Below, one piece after another: positions 1 through 12,017 of a stretch of DNA of 64,000 bases (positions are counted from its first letter, which is position 1; each line of letters opens with the position of its first letter). The notes under the pieces are model-generated. The model did no database searches. It worked only from the letters and a program-made list of their open reading frames with translations, and was not told where the DNA came from. The DNA comes from Dioscorea cayenensis subsp. rotundata (taxonomy: Eukaryota; Streptophyta; Magnoliopsida; Dioscoreales; Dioscoreaceae), in NCBI RefSeq assembly GCF_009730915.1, contig NC_052474.1, positions 6,111,501-6,175,500 of the forward strand, in the 5' to 3' direction. The translations under genes and the position numbers were made by a program.

Positions 1-553
1 TTTATGCCCCTCTTCTGAACTAAATCCATTTTATCTGTTACCTTGATTTTAGCTTAATGGGAATGAAAAATATCACACTCTAGTTATGGAGAATAAAGTT
101 GTTGCTTTATAGTTGATAGTTGATTTTGTCAGTTCTACGTTAGCACTTAATAAACTTAGTTGTGGGTGTGTCTTATTCATTAGTGACCTAAACATTATGA
201 ACATGAGTTGTTCATCTGGCTATCCTTTTGAGGTCATAAGCCAACGTGGTGCTGTATCTTGTTTCATTAGGGTATATTAATCAAGAAGCTACCAAAAGCT
301 GTTCATGTTTATTTTCATTAACTTCGGACAGGAATGAGTATCCACATCATTATTTTCTCCCTGTATTCGAATTTATCTGGTGAAAGAAGTATCATCCTTA
401 AGCTTGAGATTGGTTTGTTATGGAGTACCTGTAGTGACATACAAAATGTCGTTACACAGGTTCTTTTATATATATATATATATATATGCTGCCACTGTTG
501 TTGATAAGGACTCCAAGTAAAATTTCATCCCATTGAATGTGTTCTTTTTGTAG
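1..553. other. noncoding DNA upstream of STT3-like exon
   Basis: No coding exon is recognised here. The stretch reads as intron sequence leading into the STT3-like exon at 554, with a pyrimidine-rich tract and TAG just before it. A TA dinucleotide run lies near 466-487. Part of this stretch (about 330-553) has a diverged inverted counterpart at about 3000-3190. Earlier STT3 exons, if present, lie outside the window. Confidence 0.5.
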
Positions 554-2200
554 GTTCATTGTGTCTGGGCGGCAGCAGAAGCATATTCTGCCCCTTCGAT
601 TGTTTTGACATCACGCTCTCACGATGGACTGCATGTTTTTGATGATTTCCGTGAAGCCTATGGTTGGTTACGTCATAATACTGAGGTAGATGACAAGGTA
701 AGATATCTCGTTTCAATCACTGGACTTACACGTGAATTACTCAATCTGTATGCCAAATAAAATTAGTCCAAAGCAATCTATGTAAGAGAAACCATAATTG
801 GATTTAAAGTTATAATCTATTTAGACTGCCTTTTATCAATTCAAGATCAACAGAATTAACTATTCCATGCCTAAAAAGTAGGATCAGCCAAGAATTCCAT
901 TTTGTGCCTTTTGTACATGTATACTACCTGTCAATTTCAATACAAGGAAATAGCCTGAACACATCTCTTTTTAATAGGAGTAGGTCATGCTTCTCATGGA
1001 AAGATTGTCAAGCAACTGTTCAGCCACTTTGTCTTGGATTCTTGAACAGATTGGTTTGTTCATATGAACTTTCACATCTTTGATGCTTTGTTCAGGTGGC
1101 TTCTTGGTGGGACTATGGATACCAAACAACTGCAATGGCCAATCGCACGGTCATTGTTGATAACAACACATGGAACAACACCCATATTGCAACTGTTGGC
1201 ACTGCCATGTCTTCACCTGAGAAACCAGCTTGGGAGATCTTTAATTCCTTGGATGTTAAATATGTTCTTGTTGTTTTCGGAGGTTGGTGTTCCATGATGT
1301 TAGGAAATTAGTGTATCATTTCCAAATTTACGCATAGCCCATTTATTTACATCTCAGGTCTTGTTGGCTGCAAGTGATGATATCAACAAATTCCTCTTGG
1401 ATGAAAGTTTGCATTGGGTGGTGTGTTCCTCGCATCACAAAGGGCCTATTGATTACATATGGTTGCTCTACTATACCATGTCAAGCATTGCCACATTTGG
1501 ATTTGAAACCTCTGTTTTTGTCTAATTGGTTTTCTCAAATACCAGATGTAACTTTAGTGTTAGGAAATACAATTCTTCAGTTCATCATTCACACTCATTC
1601 ATTTGTGGACAAAAGCTGTTGGATTGATTATATAAGATCACTTGGTGTGTTTGATGTGTTTTATATATTAATTGTGGTTACCTTAGTAATATTTATCTAT
1701 TAAAGAACTCATGCGTAGAGATAGAAGAATTTTTTTTTCTTTTTATAGTTTTGTAATTGTATTCAATGCACATACGTTTCTCTTTTATAGTAAGAGATGG
1801 CCAATGAATTGATTCTCATGCAACTCAACAATGCTAAATTGCCTCATGTTACAAGCTCTCCTGTACCAGGTCCTTCAGCCCTTTCCTGCTTACCTACTTG
1901 ATTTAATATCTCAGTATATTCTTACTCGAGCGGCCTTTTTTTCTGGGTTTGTGGAGACAGGCGGCCAAGGGATTTGATGGAGTTGAAGGGACGGGGGTGG
2001 AAAGAAGTACTTCAAGCTGACCATTTGAAGGTAAGATGAATACCTGAGTTTATATTTGTTTCGATAAATAGTGTATGATTTTATCATCATATTGTTGCTT
2101 TGATGCGGGTATTTACAACACATCATTAAATTGTTCCGGTCTATAAATTAAAAGCCTCCGAAAGAACAGGATGAAACCAAGAAACTTAAATCCTGTGACG
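554..2200 (+). pseudogene. STT3: decayed 3' portion of an STT3 oligosaccharyltransferase catalytic subunit gene
   Basis: STT3 is the ER-membrane subunit that moves the lipid-linked glycan onto asparagine during N-glycosylation. Exon 554-697 reads cleanly ([15 protein letters not shown], then [17 protein letters not shown]) and ends in GTAAGA. Exon 1096-1282 is also intact and carries the family motif WWDYGYQ (residues from [17 protein letters not shown] to VFGG). After this the gene is broken. The exon from 1358 should continue as LVGxxSDDINKFLWM but needs frame changes near 1375 and 1398. A piece at about 1792-1871 matches RDGQ...IDSxAT...TMLNCLM with small deletions. A piece at about 1955-2031 gives KKYFKLT followed by a frameshift. 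A piece at about 2131-2170 gives VYKLK followed by a stop. Exon order and the first two splice junctions are kept, so this is a decayed ordinary gene copy, not a processed one. Whether upstream exons are intact cannot be seen. STT3A versus STT3B was not resolved. Confidence 0.85.
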
Positions 2201-5200
2201 CCCGCCGGGCAATCTATGGTACGGCTTACCCTTCGCATGGTCAACCTGTTGCCGTTTGATTTATGTTTGGTTCAACCATTCCATCTTTCTTTTCTTCGCA
2301 GGCATCCGGCTTACCTAGCAGTCAAAGAACAGGTGGGCAATCAAGAAATCCGTAGCGATTCACAGTTTCTCAAAAACCAAAATTCAGGGTTTTAGAGGAA
2401 TATGAATGAAACTTCGAGAGGGATAGCAAGCGCATATGTACTTGCTAGGCATTCTCATTGAAGATTTTGTGGTTTTGTTCTCCTATTCCTTTCCCGGGGT
2501 AGTGACGGCATAACAAAGAAGAAAATATCTTGACCATGCTGCAAAATTCTGAAATTAAAGATAGGATTGATTTATATTGGTGACTTGTTTGTCTTTTTAC
2601 CTATGTTTGGTATCTCCTTGTTTTTAAATTGATTAGGTTTGTAACAGTGTGAAGAGTGAAGTGAAAGAAGTGAAGAACAGGGTGCTGGGGCAGGTGTTGT
2701 GGTGGTGTTTCTGCAAATTCAAGTTTTATTTTGGGGTTTGTGCCTGGTCGCCCTGCTGCTGTGTTTTATTCAGCCGATCCAGTGTGGTTTCTCTTGGTGC
2801 TTTGGACTGTTTCATTTCAACACCACAATTCGATAATTCACGTGTAGTCGGTAAAACGAGATATCTGTCTACCTCAGTATTATGACGTATTAACAACCGC
2901 CAAACTTCACAATCATCAAAACAGCCAGTCCATCGTGAACGTGATGTCAAAACATTCGAAGAAAATATGCTTCTGCTTTTGCCCAGGAACACGGCGGAAC
3001 TGAGCATTCGGTGGGTGAAAAATTTTGCGCCGGGTCGCCCGTAACAACGGTGGCCAACATATATATATATATATATAAAGGGCGCGACATTTTGTATGTC
3101 ACTACCAGGCACTTTCCATAGCAAGCCAATCTCCAGCAAGGGATGAAGTAGCTACTGCCACAGATGGGGTTTCGGCAACCTGGCGCGCTGCTGATGGTGG
3201 TGGCATTTACAGGCTGCCACTGTGCCTCGTGGTGGGCCGGCCTGTGGTTTGGTGTGTGTGTGTGTGTTGTGATGTTGCTGTGTTATTTTGTGTGTGTGCT
3301 AGCAGACTTCTTTATTCGTGGCGGTGGGACTGCGGTTTCCCTGGTATATTTTCTGGTTCTGGTTGATTCGCTGGCGCCTTCTCAGTGGGCATGGGGTGGG
3401 GCCTGGCGGGTCCCAGGATGATGTTTCCTTTGGTTTGCATATGTCATATTCCATGGTTTGGACAGCATCGCATCTGTTTTTTAATTTTTGGTATGTGATC
3501 AAGTTGTAGCTAACCGGGGTTTGAGGATTTCGTAACTTTATTAAATTTAATCGTGATGGCAATTTGTCCAGATCAAAACTGACTTTGCTGGATGATGAGA
3601 ATAAAATTAAATGATCATACACTTCACCAAGACTTCATATGTTCGTGAATCTTTGGCACTTTCATCGACTGGTAGACAAAATCGATAGCAGGCACATTAC
3701 CGAAATTGCGAAAATGGTTACGTGATGCTTTTAGATTGATTTTCTCCAGGAGTGCCCAGCAAGGCCGGCGATAAATACACCCGTCCTTGTAACGCGACGA
3801 GGGACTTGCTCTCAGCCATCATAGTAATAAGATATCTCAAAGGTTTTTATTTGCACTGACACCTTCCAAAATTGATTTGCCATTGCCGAAACATAGTCGT
3901 CGGCTTTCCGGTACTGCTTCTCTGTTCAGGCCGATAAACGGTATTATTACTGGTAAAAAGCCCGCCATACCGCCCAGGGTAACTCTTTGTCAGGTGGCGC
4001 AGCGCTGGTGCGGTAATGCGAACGATCTCTGGGCCAGAGGAATGTTAAAAGATTCATCACTTCATCCTGTGGTAAAGTCAGGCTTCGTGACCGACGATGA
4101 TATGGCGTGCGGAGGGTCAAACACCGTGGTAAACTTCAGAGGAACAGCCACCACACGTGAACTACCGAGTCAGTGTCCGGCCAAAATGGCGGTTCCACCA
4201 ATAACGGGCAGGAGATGCCGCCGCAGCCTGACACTTCATCATTCAACAACAATAATATTACCAGCGGATACTAAAATTGAGAGACATCATAAGAAATTCG
4301 TGCCGTAATCTAGATCGTCGAAGCCAGTTCTAAAAGTCATAAATTCGTTCATGAAGAAACTGTGAATCACACGGTACTAATCGATGAATATTGGACGAGC
4401 AGGCAAGGAGCATTGAGGCCATGGAAATAACATTGTGATGTCGTCTTGTCCAGCCTCGCGTTGTGTGCTCTGGTTTCATTCAAACTTCAAAATCGTGTCC
4501 CCATTCCGGCTTTAAAGAAAAAGATTACAATTTAATTAATCCTTTCAAAATAAACAATATTACTGTATTTGGTTCAATTAACTCTTTCATTTATACATTT
4601 TCATTTTAAAGAACGGTGGGCCGTTTGCAGCCGAAGCGAGTAATGCGGCTTGAAATTTATAGCAGAACATGTTCTCCGGTCGTAGATCAAACTCGGAAGG
4701 TACTCAGACCTATTGTCACGAAGGCCAAACTTCATTCAACCGTAAAAAATCGAAACCAACCGCATTTATGACCAACAGCCAAAAACACGAAAATCGAGAG
4801 CGAAGGACCGACCTGCTGCCTCGGTGATGCGGATCGGAATTTAAGCGGTCTCGCTCTCGCTGATGGGCCTGAACGGAAATCACCGGCGGCGAAATCAGTG
4901 GTCGGTAAAAACAAAGATATGCTCGGCGGATCGATCATGTCGTCGTCGGGAGGAAGAGGGAGGCACGGAGAGGTCCGGATCAGAATGCCCCCGGTAATGT
5001 TATTCTGTTTTCTATTTCGGTCACTACACTACCTTCAACAAACCCCTTCCCCGCCAGGCCGATGCCCAACTGATACCGTGGGTTCGAACTACCGGACATA
5101 GTACAGTTAATAAACGGCCGGCCGGTTCTGGACCTGCCGGCGTGTGTGCGTGTGTGGTGGACGGGCTTGCGAGCCAGTAACCCCTGGGTTTATATGAATA

Positions 5201-6849
5201 TAAAAATCCATTAAAATTCATCTAATCTTTGTTTATTCATATGGATGTGGTATGGAAATGTAATATTTTGCTAGATCTGGGTATTGGAGTTCTATATACC
5301 AGTTTGGTTTCTGAAATCCATGAACAGAGGTTTGTTTCATTTCATCTCTGCATGGTGCCTCTGAGGTGGCCTCAGACTTGGGCCACAGGCAGCCTCCTTC
5401 GGCAACACGCGGCTGATCGTGCTGTTGGATGGACGTAGACCCCGATGACCTATGTGGGTGGCTAAAAATGCTGTTTTCGGGCGGTTCTGGTTCGGTGGTA
5501 AAGGCAAGGTGGAAAAAGACAGAGACTGTGGCTGTCTTGCTTCGGTGGTCCTCCAGTACTTCATGGCCCTATTCAAACCACTATGGGGACAAGCTGCACT
5601 TTGCAGGCTGGCTGTGGCCCAGGCCTGATGGTGTGCTTCAGCGGAAAGTTCGCGCAATAAGTGCCCACTGACATCAAGTGAGAAAGGAGAACCAAAATAA
5701 AATAGGCTCTTAGTTGAGAATGGCCTTATAAAGAGGATGAATATGTACAACTCATCAATGATTTAATTCAGATCTTGTTTAACATTCTCTTATGTAAATT
5801 TTCTAAAGCCCTCTACCAGGTTTGAACCCATTCAGTTTGTTATGATATGGTGCTCTGACCTGATGGCAGTGCTCTAAATATTTCCGCTGTTAGTTGTATT
5901 GATAACGGCGTTGACGGATGTTTTCCGTGGATGTTTTGACGGATGGTTGGCATTGTTGTTGACGTGAAGGAACCCCACCCGCGGTGTTGTGGTGTGGCTG
6001 GTGGTTGGATAGATTATCGTGCTCTGGTTCTTTTTTTAATTTTGACATAATATTAAGTTTCTTGGTTGTGGGCAGGGACATAGGGGTGCCACTTCAGCGG
6101 TTATCGGATGGCGATGCACCGAAATTGTTTAATATCATTCCGGTGCGTGGTTATTCTTGAACGGCTTGGAAGCCAAATACCGGGAGAAATCGTTCAGCAA
6201 TTGCCCTTGCTGATCTTTGGTTTGTTTGAGAGACATAAACCTTATGTACATATTCTCTGGTCTCAGATACTGACATGAGAAGGGCATCAACATCAACTAT
6301 AAGGGCTTTAATTGACTTTTAATAATGAAACTTAGAAACCGGGTTGATGTCATGTTCATAACAAACCTTGGTTCGTCCTAAAACAACATCTTCTTCTTGG
6401 ATTCATGTTTACTTCAATTCTCTAGTTTGCAACATGGTTCCTTAATGTGACACGGTGGTGTTAACTCTAGGTTTTGCAATCATTGTTGGAGGGCTTTCTT
6501 TTGGTTTGACTACAACTTTGGACAACTAATTCAAGTTTCAATTGTTGCAATGGCTAGTAAATGTGAATCTACAATAAAATTCTTCTAATGGTCTCAGGTG
6601 AGAAAATATTGATAATTAATTCGGCCTAATTAAATGGTTTTCCTAATAGAGTTCTCTGTACAACCCATTTCAGTAATCTCTGGTTTTGTTCCTATTAGTT
6701 CAAGACACTGAAAGTACCTCACTGGTTGGGGACCAGTGCAGCAAAATTCCATTCTGGTCCAAGCCAGGTTTTGCAATTCAATTCAATAACTCATTCTATT
6801 TGAGGTCGAAATTTCAGATGCAGTTTCTTTTCCAGAACTTCTAAAGGCC
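2200..6849. other. GC-richer anonymous region without recognisable gene
   Basis: Base composition is clearly richer in G and C than the rest of the intergenic DNA, with patches such as 3160-3440, 3880-4300 and 5030-5170. Several short open frames occur, but none resembles a protein I know, and none has a coherent exon structure. The only part explained by homology is the inverted STT3-like copy at about 2790-3190. A weak resemblance of about 5340-5500 to STT3 exon 1096-1282 was noticed but is not secure. The region could be old captured or rearranged gene DNA, or a stretch of lower assembly quality next to the gap at 7353. Confidence 0.5.
2790..3190 (-). repeat. diverged inverted copy of the STT3-like exon and its flanking introns (about 330-790)
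   Basis: Read on the minus strand, this stretch follows 330-790 in order. It has TAGTGACATACAAAATGTCG, then a TA run, then a GTTGTT tract, then CAGAAGCATATT, then TTTTGACATCACG, then a shared 22-base run around ACGTCATAATACTGAGGTAG, then AGATATCTCG and CACGTGAATTA. Substitutions and small indels are dense between these islands, and many make this copy richer in G and C. A 137-codon open frame on the minus strand is a by-product: it does not preserve the STT3 reading frame. The copy is therefore a non-functional inverted duplicate. Confidence 0.75.
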
Positions 6850-7299
6850 ATGAGCGATCTCTCAGGTGATCTCTGCCATCACCTCTCCAGCCTCTTCCTC
6901 CGGGCCTGGCCCCTGTGTCAGCTCAGTTTCGCGGCTCTGCGGTGGCGGACACCGGCGATGGGGCTTCAGAGGCAACGTTATGATTCATCGGACAGGGCAA
7001 AGACCCGAATAGCGAGATTGATGCCATGGCAGATTGGGTACACGACGGGGTCTCAGACCTTGGGTGAGAAGGGGATTGTGAGAGTCTCGGGATCCGACGC
7101 TCGGCCGGGCATCGACGCCAGTGGATCGCGATGCGAAGGCGGACTAGGGTTTTTGAGGCTTTCTTTTTACGAGCAGTCGAGTGATTTCAAATTGGATGTC
7201 ATTTTGGAACGTTTTGGACATATATGTCTTTTTCCTCAACTTTTGTGCAAAGAAAGATTTTCAATTAATACATTTAACGAAATTAGCAATAATTACTGA
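6850..7299 (+). CDS. 149-codon open frame of unknown nature
   Basis: An uninterrupted frame starting MSDLSGDLCHHLSSLF runs through GC-rich sequence and ends shortly before the assembly gap. It contains RQRYDSSDRAKTRIARLMPWQ and several Gly/Ser/Arg-rich stretches. The last third is AT-rich, Phe/Asn-rich and looks noncoding. No known domain, signal peptide or membrane segment is evident. It may be a chance frame or part of a gene fragment cut by the gap. I assign no function and think a real protein is unlikely. Confidence 0.15.
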   Translation: MSDLSGDLCHHLSSLFLRAWPLCQLSFAALRWRTPAMGLQRQRYDSSDRAKTRIARLMPWQIGYTTGSQTLGEKGIVRVSGSDARPGIDASGSRCEGGLGFLRLSFYEQSSDFKLDVILERFGHICLFPQLLCKERFSINTFNEISNNY

Positions 7300-7352
7300 A
7301 GCTACAGAAAAAAATATTTATTTATTTTGTTAAAAGAACTATTACGTATTAT

Positions 7353-8352
7353 NNNNNNNNNNNNNNNNNNNNNNNNNNNNNNNNNNNNNNNNNNNNNNNN
7401 NNNNNNNNNNNNNNNNNNNNNNNNNNNNNNNNNNNNNNNNNNNNNNNNNNNNNNNNNNNNNNNNNNNNNNNNNNNNNNNNNNNNNNNNNNNNNNNNNNNN
7501 NNNNNNNNNNNNNNNNNNNNNNNNNNNNNNNNNNNNNNNNNNNNNNNNNNNNNNNNNNNNNNNNNNNNNNNNNNNNNNNNNNNNNNNNNNNNNNNNNNNN
7601 NNNNNNNNNNNNNNNNNNNNNNNNNNNNNNNNNNNNNNNNNNNNNNNNNNNNNNNNNNNNNNNNNNNNNNNNNNNNNNNNNNNNNNNNNNNNNNNNNNNN
7701 NNNNNNNNNNNNNNNNNNNNNNNNNNNNNNNNNNNNNNNNNNNNNNNNNNNNNNNNNNNNNNNNNNNNNNNNNNNNNNNNNNNNNNNNNNNNNNNNNNNN
7801 NNNNNNNNNNNNNNNNNNNNNNNNNNNNNNNNNNNNNNNNNNNNNNNNNNNNNNNNNNNNNNNNNNNNNNNNNNNNNNNNNNNNNNNNNNNNNNNNNNNN
7901 NNNNNNNNNNNNNNNNNNNNNNNNNNNNNNNNNNNNNNNNNNNNNNNNNNNNNNNNNNNNNNNNNNNNNNNNNNNNNNNNNNNNNNNNNNNNNNNNNNNN
8001 NNNNNNNNNNNNNNNNNNNNNNNNNNNNNNNNNNNNNNNNNNNNNNNNNNNNNNNNNNNNNNNNNNNNNNNNNNNNNNNNNNNNNNNNNNNNNNNNNNNN
8101 NNNNNNNNNNNNNNNNNNNNNNNNNNNNNNNNNNNNNNNNNNNNNNNNNNNNNNNNNNNNNNNNNNNNNNNNNNNNNNNNNNNNNNNNNNNNNNNNNNNN
8201 NNNNNNNNNNNNNNNNNNNNNNNNNNNNNNNNNNNNNNNNNNNNNNNNNNNNNNNNNNNNNNNNNNNNNNNNNNNNNNNNNNNNNNNNNNNNNNNNNNNN
8301 NNNNNNNNNNNNNNNNNNNNNNNNNNNNNNNNNNNNNNNNNNNNNNNNNNNN
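7353..8352. other. assembly gap (1000 N)
   Basis: Exactly 1000 consecutive N, which is typical of a fixed-size placeholder, so the real distance between the flanks is unknown. The flanks differ sharply: GC-richer STT3-related DNA to the left and an ATT microsatellite in AT-rich DNA to the right. Confidence 0.99.
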
Positions 8353-8380
8353 TGAGCAAAAACTTACATCGAGAATTTTG

Positions 8381-8383
<3 letters not shown>

Positions 8384-8439
<56 letters not shown>
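8384..8439. repeat. (ATT)n trinucleotide microsatellite
   Basis: An uninterrupted run of about 18 TTA/ATT units lies 30 bases right of the assembly gap. The repeat may have contributed to the gap. Confidence 0.95.
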
Positions 8440-8440
<1 letters not shown>

Positions 8441-11104
8441 TCTCTGAAAGTAAGGGGTCCCATTGGTTTATTAATTGATATTTTTTTTTAAAAACTTCAT
8501 TTAAAACTTTCTTTATAAAATCAAATAATAACAACCACTATTGAATATATGAAAATAGTGAATGTCCATACTCATAATTGAATTATTGAGTGATAATACT
8601 ATTATAGTACTATGCATACATGTAAAATAATATATAAATACTGAAACAGTGATGTTTATTCAATGTTCACGGTCCCAATGCGGGAAGATCTCGCTTTTTC
8701 TCTCCAATCGCATATAGATTTATTAACTCGCCATTTTAAAATATCTCGGACGCAGTAGAGCATGAGTGTAATCATCCCCACGTGACTCCTGCTAGGTTAA
8801 TAAATTTTGTGGGCATTAAACTATCATGAATGGCTAGGCATCACCATACCTATTTTTCTATTCGCCTCGACACCTCTCATGGACAATATATATGTTTGTT
8901 AAATAAATAAATAAATAAATAAATAAACTATTTATGTAATTTTAAAAACATAATAAATCCTCCTTAAAAATAACACCAGAGCGCGAGAAATTATCTTTAT
9001 TTTCAAAAACACTTTAGAATATATTTTTTAATGTGCAAAGAAGCTTCTTGAAATTAATTCATATTTGTTTTATCCTTAATGCTCTCCACAATTTTCAGCT
9101 TTATTCCCATCCACAAAATCATCTAGCACAAGTGTTGGAGGAAAAAAATCCCTTTAAGAGTAATTAAAAACTAGAAGATTGCAATTATTTTCCCCAATTT
9201 TCTCATTTTTTAAAATCATTAAAAAAATCACCAAAGTTTCAAGTGTCACTTATGGTGATGATACAAGGAATTGATTAATTAAGCAAATATATATATAGTT
9301 GATGGCAAAGCTATATTTTATAAAAAATAGAATTAATAATTGACAAGAAAATTCTAGTCCAAAATGATTTGATTGATGGAGGATGCAAACAATAACACTT
9401 GTCTTGGATGCCATCTTAGTTTGATGTGGTATCTTTATCAAAAGCATTAATATTGAAGGACTCTTTATCTCTTGATCTCGTTGTTTCATATTTGGCACAA
9501 AATTGGACAAAGTTTTGATCTCATCTAAAAAAATAGATTAAAATATATGATAAAAAGAAAGAACTTAAGTTATAAACAATTTGGATTACTTTTTTTAATT
9601 GATATTAAATAAGAGTGCATTGAGATTAATTAGAAAAAAAACTTGAAATTTGGCTATCGTTAAAAAAATAAATTAATACCAATAGAAGTTTCATTAAGTT
9701 ATTTCTTAGTAAAAATACAACTTTAAAATTTGGTTGAATGAATTTTTTTTTATTATGAGTGTATTTACATAAATTATTATATTATTAACACTAATGTTTT
9801 ATTGCCATCAAATTGTAAGCGTCAACCAATACTTGCTTAATATAGCGGCAAGGCATTTGGCCGTGCATGAGATTGTTCATGCATTGTTTATCTTTTTAGA
9901 ATTGCATAATAAATCTTTATTATTTTGTGTTAACTCGTCCCATATAAGAAATCTTTACGAGTTTATTAAATCACCATAATAAGTATATTTTCGTATTGAT
10001 TTGTCTTTATAATGGCGCTTATCGCTTGTAAAAAAAAAAAATTACACGTTTTGTCTTCAATTCATGATTATAGTTCACTTTACCATTCATTCACATTATT
10101 AATAGAGAAAAAAATATAATGAACATTTAAACATATCGATTGTATACTTTTATATTTCCATTCAACTCAATTGAGAGAAAGAATCCAAAATTGCCACAAT
10201 GACTTGTTATTGATAATATAAAAACATTGATGTTGAAAGAACTGGTATCCAATGAAATGCATCATGCTTCACATTTTTCTTCTTTTTTTTTTTAAAGTAT
10301 TTGAAATTTTTTTTATTGATGATAGAGTATGATTTCATGGAGTTTACTTAAATCATTTAATGATGCAATTATGGGATACGAAAAATATAATTACATTTTA
10401 ATAAAATAATTGCTATTTATTGTCTCGTTTGATACATATATTTTAAATTTGAATAAAGAGACATACATAAAATTAATAAATTCACGATAAAGCATTTGAG
10501 TTCTAGCATTCTATGTCAAATCGTTGCGTTATAAATGTATGTTATAATGTAAGGTGGGAATATTTTATTTTGCCATTTTTATATGAAGAGTTTTGTCCTT
10601 TGTAAACTAAACTTTAATCATAAAATTTCATATTTAATTAATATTAATAATAAAGTAATTATTGGTATTAAAATTAACATAATAATTGATGGAAGATGAC
10701 AAACAAGAGTACTTATCTAATAGCATATGATTAATTGATGTAATGTTATATAAATCATTCTATGAATAATATCATAGCAATGCACAGTGGTTGCCTTGTT
10801 GTACATGAGAAGCACCAATAATATAGGTGATCGGAGAAGAAGAAATAAATGCATATTAGAAAATAGAAAATCTTGGAAATATCATATGCATTAATTGGAA
10901 CATTATTCACCTAAATATTGAAGCTAGCTAAGGCAATATATATATATATATATTATAGTGTTGGTCATCCCTCAAATGCCTTGGTCTTGTTTGTTTATCA
11001 CTCTCTTCTATAAACAATATTTTCAATTTGCTCTCCATTTTAATCTTTGTGATATTATTGTGTCAATAAAATTTCTTATATTTATTGGGTTTTAAATAAA
11101 GTAG

Positions 11105-11136
<32 letters not shown>

Positions 11137-12017
11137 CACATTCCACTATTTTCACAAGCAAATAATTGAAATTGGAATAAATGTGAAGATATTTTTTTCA
11201 TCTAAAATCTTAATATTACATACTCATCTTTATAGAATACACTATATTTTTGAGTCTAATATATACAAAAATTTGTTTATCCGTAATCATTTGATGATAT
11301 AAAGATTTTAAGGAGGTATAGATTTTTTTTAGAAAAAAGAAAAAAAATCCAAACATTAATTTTATAATTTATTAACATTTTATACCTTTTCCAATTCAAA
11401 CATCGAGGGGTTAAATATATGACTTATCCATATTTTTAAATAAAATATCCAAAGATAATATTAAAAAGAGAAGGAGAAACAAAATGATAACAAACAGATC
11501 ATGCCATTAGAAATTGCCATCATTAATGAAGAAGCTACTAATGATGTGAAATACAAAGGACTAATTGATGAAGCACATCCCTAGTCAAGCTGTTCACAAA
11601 GGAGTCTTGGCGTGCCACATTCTCAAGTCTCAATATAGACCCACATGTAAAAGAAAACTACAAATCAATGCATGAATTGACTTCATTATATATGTCTTCA
11701 TCTTCATCCCAATGTGTCGGCACAAAGATTAAAAACCAAAGCTTAAAAAATGCAGTCCGTTTATTAATTGTGAAGAATTCATAGTCACAACACAACTCCT
11801 TAATTTGGATTAAAATATTATTCCAAAGTCATAAAAAATATGTGAAATGAACTTCCAAGACAAACCAAAAGGTTCATTCATTCTAAACCATACAACTTAA
11901 TACAGGTATCACTCTCAAGACAAAATGAATTAGAGAAAAAGTATGAATAAATATATATATATAAGAGAGAAAAGGTCCATGAATGAAGACATTAAAGTTT
12001 ATTCACCAACCATTGAA
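8440..12017. other. AT-rich intergenic DNA
   Basis: Only short chance frames are present, and nothing has coding character. Landmarks are an AAAT tetranucleotide run near 8902-8927, an AT run near 10937-10953 and a CA repeat at about 11105-11133. I found no transposon with identifiable ends. The last few hundred bases before 12018 probably hold the 3' UTR of the minus-strand ENODL gene. Confidence 0.7.
11105..11133. repeat. (CA)n dinucleotide microsatellite
   Basis: About 14 units of ACACAC in otherwise AT-rich intergenic DNA. Confidence 0.9.

Noticed and set aside
2726-3139. 137-codon minus-strand open frame
   Set aside because: It overlaps the inverted STT3 copy but is not in the STT3 frame and its protein has no family resemblance; a chance frame.
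3877-4308. Open frame with a bacterial-looking base composition
   Set aside because: No recognisable domain, no ribosome-binding or promoter context, and the surrounding DNA is of the same anonymous kind; foreign origin cannot be supported.
5340-5500. Possible further diverged copy of STT3 exon 1096-1282
   Set aside because: Only short islands such as GTTTTCGG and CTGTTGGAT agree; not above what could occur by chance without an alignment score.
7327-8463. Long open frames across the gap
   Set aside because: They consist of N and of the ATT microsatellite (poly-Asn).
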